Shown here piece after piece: positions 52,244-60,265 of a DNA stretch of 64,000 nucleotides. Below the pieces are notes generated by a model. The model did not search any database, had not been told where the DNA came from, and worked only from the letters and a program-made list of their open reading frames with translations. The first letter of the stretch is position 1; every line of letters begins with the position of its first letter. Position numbers and translations under genes: made by a program. This DNA comes from Chryseobacterium sp. S0630 (GTDB lineage: Bacteria > Bacteroidota > Bacteroidia > Flavobacteriales > Weeksellaceae), in NCBI RefSeq assembly GCF_024158915.1, contig NZ_JAMZGF010000002.1, positions 62,001 through 126,000 on the forward strand. Reading direction: 5' to 3'.

Positions 52244-53311
52244 ATGGAAAATATTGCATTGGTAGTAGGTGCTACCGGAATTACAGGAAGTAACCTTGCT
52301 GAAGAATTAATTGCACAAGGCTGGACAACATACGGATTATCAAGAAATCCCACCACCAATATTGATGGTCTTCTTCCCATTAAAGCAGACCTGCTAAATG
52401 AGCAAAACCTTGCAGAAGCGCTGGAAGGAATCTCTCCTACTCATATTTACTTTACCACATGGATGCGCAACGACACTGAAGAAGAAAATATCCGTGTCAA
52501 CAGCCTATTGGTGAGAAATCTGCTAAACATTTTATCTCCTAAAAAGTCGGTTCAGCATGTAGCTTTGGTTACAGGGCTTAAACATTATCTGGGACCATTT
52601 GAGGCTTATGCTAAAGAAGGAGTTTTACCGGAAACACCTGTCAGAGAAGAACATCCAAGACTTCCTCTACCCAACTTTTATTATGCACAGGAAGACGAAG
52701 TATACAAAGCTTCTGAAAGAGACGGCTTTACATGGAGTATTCACAGGCCTCACACTGTAGTTGGATATGCCGTAGGAAATCTTATGAATATCGGAACTAC
52801 ATTGGCTGTATATGCCAGCATCTGCAAAGAAACCGGAAGAAAATTCATCTGGCCGGGTTCAGAGGCACAGTGGAATGGTGTTTCAGATGTAACTGATGCA
52901 AGAATACTGGCCAAACAATTGGTATGGGCTTCATCTACAGAATCTGCAAAAAACCAGGCTTTTAATATTGCTAACGGAGATGTTTTCCGATGGAAATGGC
53001 TTTGGAAAAGACTTGCCAATTGTTTCGGTGTACAAGCTGAAGGTTTCAACGGAACGATAAGACCTCTCGAAAAAGAACTGGAAAACGACAACGATGTATG
53101 GACAACCATTGCAGAAAAGTATAATCTCAAAGAGAAGAACCTTAACCGTTTGTCGTCTGCATGGCACACTGATCTGGATCTGGGAAGACCACTGGAAGTG
53201 ATGTGTGATATGTCTAAAAGCAGAAAACTGGGCTTTACTGCATATACAAGTACAGAAGACTCTTTTATTAATGTCTTTGAAAGACTGAGATCAGAAAATA
53301 TGATCCCTTAA
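52244..53311 (+). CDS. SDR family reductase, PRISE/progesterone 5-beta-reductase-like
   Basis: A 355-residue extended short-chain dehydrogenase. The NAD(P) motif is VVGATGITGSNLAEEL (residues 7-22), followed by TWMRNDTEEENIRVN, ALVTGLKHYLGPFEAY (with the catalytic lysine) and FYYAQEDEVY, the YxxxD form of PRISE enzymes. Members reduce alpha,beta-unsaturated carbonyl compounds. It is a single gene, probably activated by the Crp/Fnr protein encoded immediately upstream. Confidence 0.87.
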   Translation: MENIALVVGATGITGSNLAEELIAQGWTTYGLSRNPTTNIDGLLPIKADLLNEQNLAEALEGISPTHIYFTTWMRNDTEEENIRVNSLLVRNLLNILSPKKSVQHVALVTGLKHYLGPFEAYAKEGVLPETPVREEHPRLPLPNFYYAQEDEVYKASERDGFTWSIHRPHTVVGYAVGNLMNIGTTLAVYASICKETGRKFIWPGSEAQWNGVSDVTDARILAKQLVWASSTESAKNQAFNIANGDVFRWKWLWKRLANCFGVQAEGFNGTIRPLEKELENDNDVWTTIAEKYNLKEKNLNRLSSAWHTDLDLGRPLEVMCDMSKSRKLGFTAYTSTEDSFINVFERLRSENMIP

Positions 53312-53429
53312 TAATATGTAGGATAACGCAATGAGGCAGGAAAATTACAAATGATTGATAAATTCTCGCAGATCTTGGAGGTTATACAAATTTTGTGATT
53401 AATCAACAAGTATTTTGAAATATTCAGTA

Positions 53430-53509
53430 TTAAATTTTATCAAAGATAAAATCCTTGCGACTTAAAATCAAAATATTGTAAAACCTTTCTTGCGTCTTTG
53501 CGTTTTTCC
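53430..53509. repeat. Dispersed repeat, family A, copy 3 (half copy)
   Basis: TAAATTTTATC-AAA-GATAAAATCCTTGCG followed by CTTGCGTCTTTGCGTTTTTCC, the same segments as in copy 1. Only one end of the element is present. Confidence 0.65.
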
Positions 53510-53561
53510 AACAAAAGCAGATAATGCTTATAATATAATTTGTGTTTTTTTATGGTTAAAG

Positions 53562-54365
53562 CTATATTTCTGTAGTTTTCACCCCAAATTTCTTTTTGAA
53601 AGAAGAATAAAAGTGAGATAAATTCTCAAAACCCAGATCAAGATAAATATCTGAAGGCTTTTTATCTCTGTTCTTAATTAAATAATACGCTTCTTTTAAT
53701 CTTTTCTCTTTCAGCCACTGTTTGGGTGTCATCTCAAAGGTTTTACTGAAATCTCTTTTAAATCCCGAAAGACTACGCCCTGTGAGCCTTGCAAAAGCAT
53801 CTACAGAAACATTGAACATAAAGTTTTTATTCATAAAATCCTTAAGATCAATCTTATGAGGTTCAGAAAAATCAAAAAGAAGATTTTTAAAATCCGGATT
53901 GCTCAGCAACAGTAATTCTATGGCTTCCTTCACCTTTAATGCGGCTAACTTTGGAGGAATTTCCTTTGTCTTATTAATGTAAGGAATAAGAGAAGCGAAA
54001 TAGCTTTTAAAAAAATCATCAGGCTCGAAAAATAACCGTTCATTACCAGAAAATTTGGTACTTACATTGATTTTGTTTTCAGTAGCATACTGTCTCAGCG
54101 TTTCATCATCCAATGTCATAGAAACAAACTGATACTTTTCGTGAGCCGAAGGATATTTTATCGTTCTGATCAGTTGATTTTTCCTCACCAGAACCACTGT
54201 ATTCTCTTTGATTACCGTTTTACCATGTTCATGAAAAGCATGAGTTTCTCCTGAGATCTGAAATCCCAGAAAATGATCCGGAATAAATTCCTCATGGCCT
54301 CTGTAAGATTCAAAGGCGCACGAGTAAACAAGTTGATCAAATATGATTTCAGAAGTGTTTTCCAT
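53562..54365 (-). CDS. AraC family transcriptional regulator
   Basis: A 267-residue regulator. Its N-terminal part (about 1-150) is a beta-rich sensing domain (FQISGETHAFHEHGKTVIKENTVVLVRKNQL). The C-terminal AraC domain (about 170-265) shows FARLTGRSLSGFKRDFSKTFEMTPKQWL and LGFENLSHFYSSFKKKFG. It is the last gene of a likely operon SDR-GlcG-AraC on the minus strand, separated from the GlcG gene by 18 bp. Confidence 0.88.
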   Translation of the reverse strand: MENTSEIIFDQLVYSCAFESYRGHEEFIPDHFLGFQISGETHAFHEHGKTVIKENTVVLVRKNQLIRTIKYPSAHEKYQFVSMTLDDETLRQYATENKINVSTKFSGNERLFFEPDDFFKSYFASLIPYINKTKEIPPKLAALKVKEAIELLLLSNPDFKNLLFDFSEPHKIDLKDFMNKNFMFNVSVDAFARLTGRSLSGFKRDFSKTFEMTPKQWLKEKRLKEAYYLIKNRDKKPSDIYLDLGFENLSHFYSSFKKKFGVKTTEI

Positions 54366-54383
54366 GATACAAATATCTGAAAT

Positions 54384-54785
54384 TTAAGCAATAGCATGAG
54401 CTCCTGCCTCCGCAATTTCTTTATCCTGTTCGGGAGTTCCTCCTGAAGAACCAATTGCCCCAATCATCTTTCCCTCCGTATTCCTCAGAACAACACCTCC
54501 TGCAATAGTCAGAAGCCCTTCATTTGAATTCAGCATTCCATACCCATGAACACCGGTTTCAGAAATAATGCTTCCCATCACCTCACTGTTTACTCCAAAC
54601 ATCACTGCTGTTTTTGCCTTTTTAACAGCAAAATCAATTACTCCATACACACTATCCAGTCTGGCCAATGCAATAAGGTGTCCGCCCATATCTACCACAG
54701 CAATAGTTACAGGAATATTCATTGATAATGCTTTTTCCTGGGCTGCCTGTAAAGCTTTTTCTGCCGTTTTATAATTCAACTCCAT
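54384..54785 (-). CDS. GlcG/HbpS family protein
   Basis: 133 residues from the ATG at 54785 (MELNYKTAEKALQ); an ATG at 54812 would add nine residues inside the upstream gene. VAVVDMGGHLIALARLD, SIISETGVHGYGMLNSNEGL and GGVVLRNTEGKMIGAIGSSGGTPEQDKEIA are the full GlcG/HbpS (DUF336) signature. Members bind heme or a cofactor-like ligand, or accompany dehydrogenases. It starts 4 bp after the SDR stop codon, so a linked function with that enzyme is likely. Confidence 0.88.
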   Translation of the reverse strand: MELNYKTAEKALQAAQEKALSMNIPVTIAVVDMGGHLIALARLDSVYGVIDFAVKKAKTAVMFGVNSEVMGSIISETGVHGYGMLNSNEGLLTIAGGVVLRNTEGKMIGAIGSSGGTPEQDKEIAEAGAHAIA

Positions 54786-54789
54786 GATA

Positions 54790-55581
54790 TTAGCTTTTTG
54801 CGGTCCATGCATCTGCCTGAAGCTGTTTTACAAACTCTTCGGTTTCCTTCGGATGCACATTTCTAAAATTACTGTTGTCATCTAAAGCAACATTTACAAT
54901 AACATCTGCCATAGATTGCGGATCGAGCTGATGTGCTAAAGATTCTGCTGCTCCGTCAAACGCTGATTCCGGAGTAAAGTTGGTTTTAGGATCATACCAA
55001 TGGAAAATAGAATCTACTCCTCTATCATTGAAACCTGTTCCAAATACACCAGGATTACAGGTTGCAATCTTAATATTAAAGGGAACCAATTCAGTCCTCA
55101 ACCCTTCTGCAATAGATTCCAACGCATGTTTGGAAGCACAGTAAGCAGCTACGTAAGGAACGGTCCATAAACCACCCATTGAAGACGTGAAAACAATCTT
55201 ACCATTCTTCTTTTCAACAAACTTTTTGATATAACCCTGTGCAAGATGTAAAGCACCAAATACATTCACTTCAAACATAGAGCGGATAATATCTACGGGC
55301 TGCTCTGCAATCGGACCGCCTTCCATAATTCCGGCATTGCTGATGAGAACATCAATATCATTATATTTCTTTAAAATATAATCTACATCTCTCTGGCTCG
55401 TTACATCCAGTTTGTCCACTGTAAGATTCACATCCTGTTCTTTAGCTTCACGGATTAAATCACTCATCTGAGGATAGACCTGCGTAGTGGCGATTACTTT
55501 GTGTCCTTTTTTAGCAAGATCAAAAGCAGCTATTTTTCCGAATCCGCTTGCTGCACCTGTAATTAAAATTGTTTTACTCAT
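54790..55581 (-). CDS. SDR family oxidoreductase
   Basis: 263 residues from the ATG at 55581 (MSKTILITGAASGFG); an upstream in-frame ATG at 55650 would add a non-homologous leader. The classical SDR motifs are TGAASGFGK (NADP-binding), NAG in ISNAGIMEGG and Y-x-x-x-K in YCASKHALE, with the catalytic serine in FTSSMGG. Substrate unknown. First gene of the SDR-GlcG-AraC group. Confidence 0.9.
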   Translation of the reverse strand: MSKTILITGAASGFGKIAAFDLAKKGHKVIATTQVYPQMSDLIREAKEQDVNLTVDKLDVTSQRDVDYILKKYNDIDVLISNAGIMEGGPIAEQPVDIIRSMFEVNVFGALHLAQGYIKKFVEKKNGKIVFTSSMGGLWTVPYVAAYCASKHALESIAEGLRTELVPFNIKIATCNPGVFGTGFNDRGVDSIFHWYDPKTNFTPESAFDGAAESLAHQLDPQSMADVIVNVALDDNSNFRNVHPKETEEFVKQLQADAWTAKS

Positions 55582-55783
55582 TGTATTCTTTTTTAATGAT
55601 GGTACAAATTTCAAAGATTTTAAGAAGGTCAATATTGCCTGGAAGTTCATTTTTATATTGCTGAAAAGTTCAGAAAGTGTATCAGAAAAGAATGTTTTCT
55701 CAAATAACTCTCCTTTTTACATCATAAAAAAATAGAATTATCGTTAGATTTGTAACCTTTACAATACAACTAATAACGAACAT

Positions 55784-57235
55784 ATGCTTAAAATTAAAAC
55801 ACTCTTTTTAATTCTTCTCACCTCCTCTTCTTTTAGCTTAGCTCAAAACTGCAATTGTGAAAGTAACTATCTGTGGGTGAAAAAGACCTTCGAGGAAAAT
55901 GATGCCGGATATCAGTATATTATTGATAAAAAGGGCGTTTTGGCTTATCAGGCTCATAACAATGACTTTCTGAACAGAATCAAAAATATAAAATCAGATA
56001 CGGAATGTACCCAGACGATCTATGAATGGCTTAAGTTCTTCAGATCCGGACATTTTTCAATTTCAAAAATTGGAAATAAAATCCAGGAAACTCCGCCTGT
56101 GGTAATGAATGAAAATGCCAAAACAGAACTGATAAAAGTAGATATAGAAAAGTTCAAAAAAGAAGTGTTATCTAAAAAAGAATCAGACATTGAAGGAATT
56201 TGGGAAACTGAGCCTTACACTATAGGAATTAAAAAGTTTGGAGAAGTCTACAAAGGCTTTATCATCACATCCGGAGCTGAGAACTGGAAACCAAACGAGT
56301 TAAAACTAACTTTCAATGCTGACAAAACCAAAGGAACTTACTATTTAAGAAACAAATCGGGTCAGGAAATAAATAACATACGGTTAGTAGGAAAAAATTA
56401 TCTTGAAATCAATGACTTTACCCTGAAAAGAGTTTCTCCAAAATTTGAAAAAGAAGAAGGTATTGAAACCCATTATCAAGCGATCACAGCTCAAAAACCT
56501 TTTCTGAAGGAACTCAACAAAACGACTCTACTTTTGAGAATTCCTTCCTTCAATGGTGCTTTGAGAAAAGATATCGACAGTGTCATTACAGCCAATCAAT
56601 CTAAAATTGAAAACACAGAAAATCTTATCATTGATATCAGAAATAATGGAGGTGGCAGTGATAACAGCTTTGCTAAAATTATTCCTTATCTCTACACGAA
56701 CCCTATCAGAAGTGTCAGAACACAATTTTATTCTACAAAACTGAATAATCAGAGAATGCTAGATCTTTATGAGAATTACCAGAAATATGGGATCCCTGCA
56801 GAGGAAAGAGAATATCTAAAGAAAGCCTATGATAAGCTCAGCCAAAACCCGGGCAAGTTTGTAAGCCTGCAGGATGATGGGAATTTGGTAGGAATCAATA
56901 AAATGGATAAAATTTCACCCTACCCAAAAAATGTAGGGATCATCATCAATAAAGGAAACGGAAGTACAGCAGAAGAGTTTTTACTGGCCGCTAAACAAAG
57001 CAAAAAAGTAAAACTTTTTGGAACAACCACAGCAGGAGTTTTGGATATTTCCAATATGTATTTTGTAAATTCTCCATGTAACGAATTTAAACTGGGATAT
57101 GCACTCTCCAAAAGCTTCCGTATTCCGGATATGGCCATTGACGAAAAAGGTATTCAGCCAGACTATTTCATTGATAAAACTATCCCCGATTATCAATGGA
57201 TTGACTTCGTAAACGATGTGTTGAATGAAAAATAA
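55784..57235 (+). CDS. S41 family peptidase, secreted
   Basis: A 483-residue protein with a signal peptide (residues 1-20, ending SLAQ) and two cysteines right after it (NCNCESN). The peptidase core is in the C-terminal half: NLIIDIRNNGGGSDNSF and KGNGSTAEEFLLAAKQ with nucleophile S394. The Lys expected about 25 residues on in CTP proteases is missing (GTTTAGVLD), so it is closer to tricorn-like S41 members. No PDZ domain is evident. Periplasmic role unknown. Terminator follows. Confidence 0.82.
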   Translation: MLKIKTLFLILLTSSSFSLAQNCNCESNYLWVKKTFEENDAGYQYIIDKKGVLAYQAHNNDFLNRIKNIKSDTECTQTIYEWLKFFRSGHFSISKIGNKIQETPPVVMNENAKTELIKVDIEKFKKEVLSKKESDIEGIWETEPYTIGIKKFGEVYKGFIITSGAENWKPNELKLTFNADKTKGTYYLRNKSGQEINNIRLVGKNYLEINDFTLKRVSPKFEKEEGIETHYQAITAQKPFLKELNKTTLLLRIPSFNGALRKDIDSVITANQSKIENTENLIIDIRNNGGGSDNSFAKIIPYLYTNPIRSVRTQFYSTKLNNQRMLDLYENYQKYGIPAEEREYLKKAYDKLSQNPGKFVSLQDDGNLVGINKMDKISPYPKNVGIIINKGNGSTAEEFLLAAKQSKKVKLFGTTTAGVLDISNMYFVNSPCNEFKLGYALSKSFRIPDMAIDEKGIQPDYFIDKTIPDYQWIDFVNDVLNEK

Positions 57236-57242
57236 ACTATCC

Positions 57243-57272
57243 AAGCTGTTTCTATTCGAAACAGCTTTTTTT
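57243..57272 (+). terminator. Terminator after the S41 peptidase gene
   Basis: AAGCTGTTTC and GAAACAGCTT form a perfect 10-bp stem around TATTC, followed by a T-run. Confidence 0.9.
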
Positions 57273-57322
57273 ATGCTTTAAAATCCTATTGCAATCCTTC
57301 TTTTCATTATTTAACACTACAG

Positions 57323-57356
57323 AATATCAATAGAAATGGGCTTTAGCCAAAACCTA
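57323..57356. repeat. Dispersed repeat, family B, end fragment
   Basis: ATATCAATAGAAATGGGCTTTAGCCAAAACC matches the right ends of the two larger family B copies at 34967 and 36743. Confidence 0.6.
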
Positions 57357-57482
57357 TTATGAATAATCATTCCTACAGTATGGAATGATTCATAAGATCT
57401 CATACCACAATAATAAAAAAATAAACACTTTATTGTAAATTGGTTAACTTTTTGAAGCTTATTTTCTAAACCAGTCACACCA

Positions 57483-58505
57483 TTGAAATTAATCACATTT
57501 ACCAAAAAAGGCATTTACTGTCCTCAGGGAAAATTTTATATAGATCCCTGGAGACCTGTAGACATGGCAGTTATTACCCATGGCCACGCCGATCATGCCC
57601 GTTGGGGAATGAAAAAATACCTTTGCCACCATTTTACCAAACCTATTCTGCATCAGAGAATCGGAACCGATATCGAATGTCAGAGTGTAGAATATGGTGA
57701 AGTGATTACCATCAATGGAGTAAAACTTTCACTTCATCCGGCCGGACATATCATTGGCTCTGCTCAGATAAAGCTTGAATATAAAGGATATGTGACGGTC
57801 ATCTCAGGAGATTATAAAGTTCAGGATGACGGATTGAGCACTCCTTTTGAGCTGGTAAGATGTAATGAATTTGTCACAGAAAGTACCTTTGGACTGCCTA
57901 TTTACAACTGGCTGGAAGTTCCGGATTTAAATAAAAAACTTCAGAACTGGGTACTGAAAAATAAAGAAAACAACAAAACCTCTATTTTTATAGGGTATTC
58001 TTTAGGGAAAGCCCAACGTATTATGAAAGCAGTGGAAGAATTAGGAAAAATATACGTTCATTATTCCATCGGAAAGCTTAATGAAGCCTTTGAAACAGTA
58101 GGAATTGAACTTCCAGAATATACCATTGCAGATTTCAGAGAACGCCCGAAAGAGATGGAACACGAAATTGTGATTGTACCACCTGCTTTGCTCGATAGTA
58201 ATATCATTAAGAAAATTCCAGATCCGGCCACCGCGATATGTTCCGGCTGGATGCAGGTACGCGGTGCCAGAAGATGGAGAAGTGCAGACGCAGGATTTGC
58301 GATGAGTGACCATGCAGACTGGAAAGGATTGTTACAAACGGTAAAAGCAACTGAAGCAGAGTTGGTTCATGTTACTCACGGGCAGACGGAAGTTTTTTCC
58401 AAATATCTGAATGAAACAGGAATTAAAGCAGATGTTGTAGAAACACTTTACGGTGAGGATGAAGAAGAATCTGAAAAAGAAATCTCACAAAATCCGGAAT
58501 CATGA
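57483..58505 (+). CDS. Ligase-associated DNA exonuclease (MBL fold)
   Basis: A 340-residue nuclease of the metallo-beta-lactamase/beta-CASP group, related to SNM1 and Artemis and part of a bacterial DNA-repair cassette. The metal site is ITHGHADHARWG near residue 30, followed by LHPAGHIIGSAQ and SGDYKVQDDG; SDHADW near residue 278 is the late His motif. The start is TTG at 57483: a stop lies 30 bp upstream in frame and no ATG intervenes, while the N-terminus MKLITFTKKGIYCPQG matches the family. It overlaps the ligase gene by 4 bp. Confidence 0.92.
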   Translation: MKLITFTKKGIYCPQGKFYIDPWRPVDMAVITHGHADHARWGMKKYLCHHFTKPILHQRIGTDIECQSVEYGEVITINGVKLSLHPAGHIIGSAQIKLEYKGYVTVISGDYKVQDDGLSTPFELVRCNEFVTESTFGLPIYNWLEVPDLNKKLQNWVLKNKENNKTSIFIGYSLGKAQRIMKAVEELGKIYVHYSIGKLNEAFETVGIELPEYTIADFRERPKEMEHEIVIVPPALLDSNIIKKIPDPATAICSGWMQVRGARRWRSADAGFAMSDHADWKGLLQTVKATEAELVHVTHGQTEVFSKYLNETGIKADVVETLYGEDEEESEKEISQNPES

Positions 58506-60082
58506 GACATTTTGCAGACCTTATCAACGCATTGGAAACAACCAATAAAACCAATGCTAAAATTGATGCCATCATGGATTATCTCGAGCGTGCTCCTGAT
58601 GAGGATAAAGTATGGTTTATCGCTTTATTTACCGGCAAAAGACCTAAGAGAAATGTCAATACCAATTACATGAAAGAATGGGCTCTGGAAATCACAAAAC
58701 TTCCTTATTGGCTGTTTCAGGAATCCTATTCTGCAGTAGGTGATCTTGGAGAAACATTATCATTAATTCTCCCGCCTCCACAGGAAAAAATAGAACGTTC
58801 ATTATCAGAATGGATGAATGATATTGTTAGTCTGAAGGACAAAACAGATACAGAAAAGAAAGAATTTGTACTGCAATCATGGAATGGTCTGGATTATACC
58901 GAACGTTTGATTTTCAATAAATTAATTGGCGGAAGCTTCCGGATTGGAGTATCAGATAAAACATTAATCAATGCATTAACCAAATTTTCAGGGCAGGAAT
59001 CGAGTGCTTTGATGCACAGCTTAATGGGTAAATGGTTACCCGATGAAGTTACTTTCAAAGAACTTATTGATGCAGAAAATGTAAATCCTGACAACTCAAA
59101 ACCATACCCTTTCTGCCTTGCCTATCCTTTGGAAAAAGAAACTAAAGAATTGGGAAATCCTGATGAATGGCTGGTAGAATACAAATGGGACGGAATACGT
59201 GGCCAGATCATCAGAAGAAACGATGAAGTCTTCATCTGGTCAAGAGGGGAAGAACTCGTGACCGAACAATTTCCGGAAATTACAGATGTCATAAAAGCCA
59301 TGAAAGGCAACTTTGTACTGGATGGAGAAATACTTGCGGTAAACGATGGTAAAGTTTTAAATTTTAACGAATTACAGAAAAGATTAAACAGGAAAACTTT
59401 AACTAAAAAAATGCTCTCAGAAATCCCCATAGAAGTCTTTGTCTACGACTTACTGGAACTGGAAAACAACGACCTGAGAGAAAAACCAATCTCCGCAAGA
59501 AGAGCTTTACTTGAAGAATTATTATTGAATGAAAATTCTGAACGCATCAGTATTTCCAAAAGTCTGGATTTTGAAAAATGGGAAGAACTGAATTCGCTTC
59601 GTGAAAATTCAAGAGCAGTAAACAGCGAAGGATTGATGTTAAAACAAAAAAATTCACCTTATCATTCCGGAAGAAAAAAAGGCGACTGGTGGAAGTGGAA
59701 AATCAATCCTTTTACCATTGATGCAGTTCTGATCTACGCCCAGAAAGGCAGCGGCCGACGAAGTGCTTATTACACAGATTATAGTTTTGCAGTGAAGAAC
59801 GGAGATAGTTTGGTGACCATTGCCAAAGCCTACTCAGGATTGACAGATAAAGAAATCATGGAGGTGAGCAGATTTGTCACCAAAAATGCCATTGAAAAAT
59901 TTGGTCCTGTAAGAACGGTAAAAGCAGAACTCGTTTTCGAAATTGCTTTTGAAGGCATAGGTTTCAGCAACCGTCATAAAAGCGGTGTAGCCCTACGATT
60001 TCCAAGAATTGTAAGATGGCGGAAAGATAAAACCGTAGATGAAATTGATGACTTAGAAGAGATTAAAAAATTAATACAATAA
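58502..60082 (+). CDS. ATP-dependent DNA ligase
   Basis: A 526-residue ligase of the bacterial LigB/LigC-like type with an N-terminal helical domain. The nucleotidyl-accepting lysine is K228 in VEYKWDGIRGQ. The later motifs are WSRGEELVTEQFPE, DGEILA, EGLMLK and KGDWWKWK. An OB-fold domain completes the C-terminus (about 415-526). It seals nicks in DNA after processing by the exonuclease and helicase encoded beside it. Translation is coupled to the exonuclease through an ATGA overlap. Confidence 0.95.
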   Translation: MRHFADLINALETTNKTNAKIDAIMDYLERAPDEDKVWFIALFTGKRPKRNVNTNYMKEWALEITKLPYWLFQESYSAVGDLGETLSLILPPPQEKIERSLSEWMNDIVSLKDKTDTEKKEFVLQSWNGLDYTERLIFNKLIGGSFRIGVSDKTLINALTKFSGQESSALMHSLMGKWLPDEVTFKELIDAENVNPDNSKPYPFCLAYPLEKETKELGNPDEWLVEYKWDGIRGQIIRRNDEVFIWSRGEELVTEQFPEITDVIKAMKGNFVLDGEILAVNDGKVLNFNELQKRLNRKTLTKKMLSEIPIEVFVYDLLELENNDLREKPISARRALLEELLLNENSERISISKSLDFEKWEELNSLRENSRAVNSEGLMLKQKNSPYHSGRKKGDWWKWKINPFTIDAVLIYAQKGSGRRSAYYTDYSFAVKNGDSLVTIAKAYSGLTDKEIMEVSRFVTKNAIEKFGPVRTVKAELVFEIAFEGIGFSNRHKSGVALRFPRIVRWRKDKTVDEIDDLEEIKKLIQ

Positions 60083-60086
60083 TATT

Positions 60087-60245
60087 CTAACGCAATGGCG
60101 CAAGGATTTTTGACTTAAGCGTAATATTCTTTGTTCACAAAGGCACTATGTTCATGAATAGTAAGATATTGTCTTCGCTGAGTGAAACGCCCTTGCGATC
60201 GAAAAATAAATAATATCCTATAAAATCTTAGCGCCTTAGCGTTAG
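60087..60245. repeat. Dispersed palindromic repeat, family A, copy 4
   Basis: The ends CTAACGCAATGGCGCAAGGA and TCTTAGCGCCTTAGCGTTAG are inverted. It fills nearly all of the gap between the ligase and helicase genes. Confidence 0.7.
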
Positions 60246-60265
60246 AAATTAAAATCAAATATAAA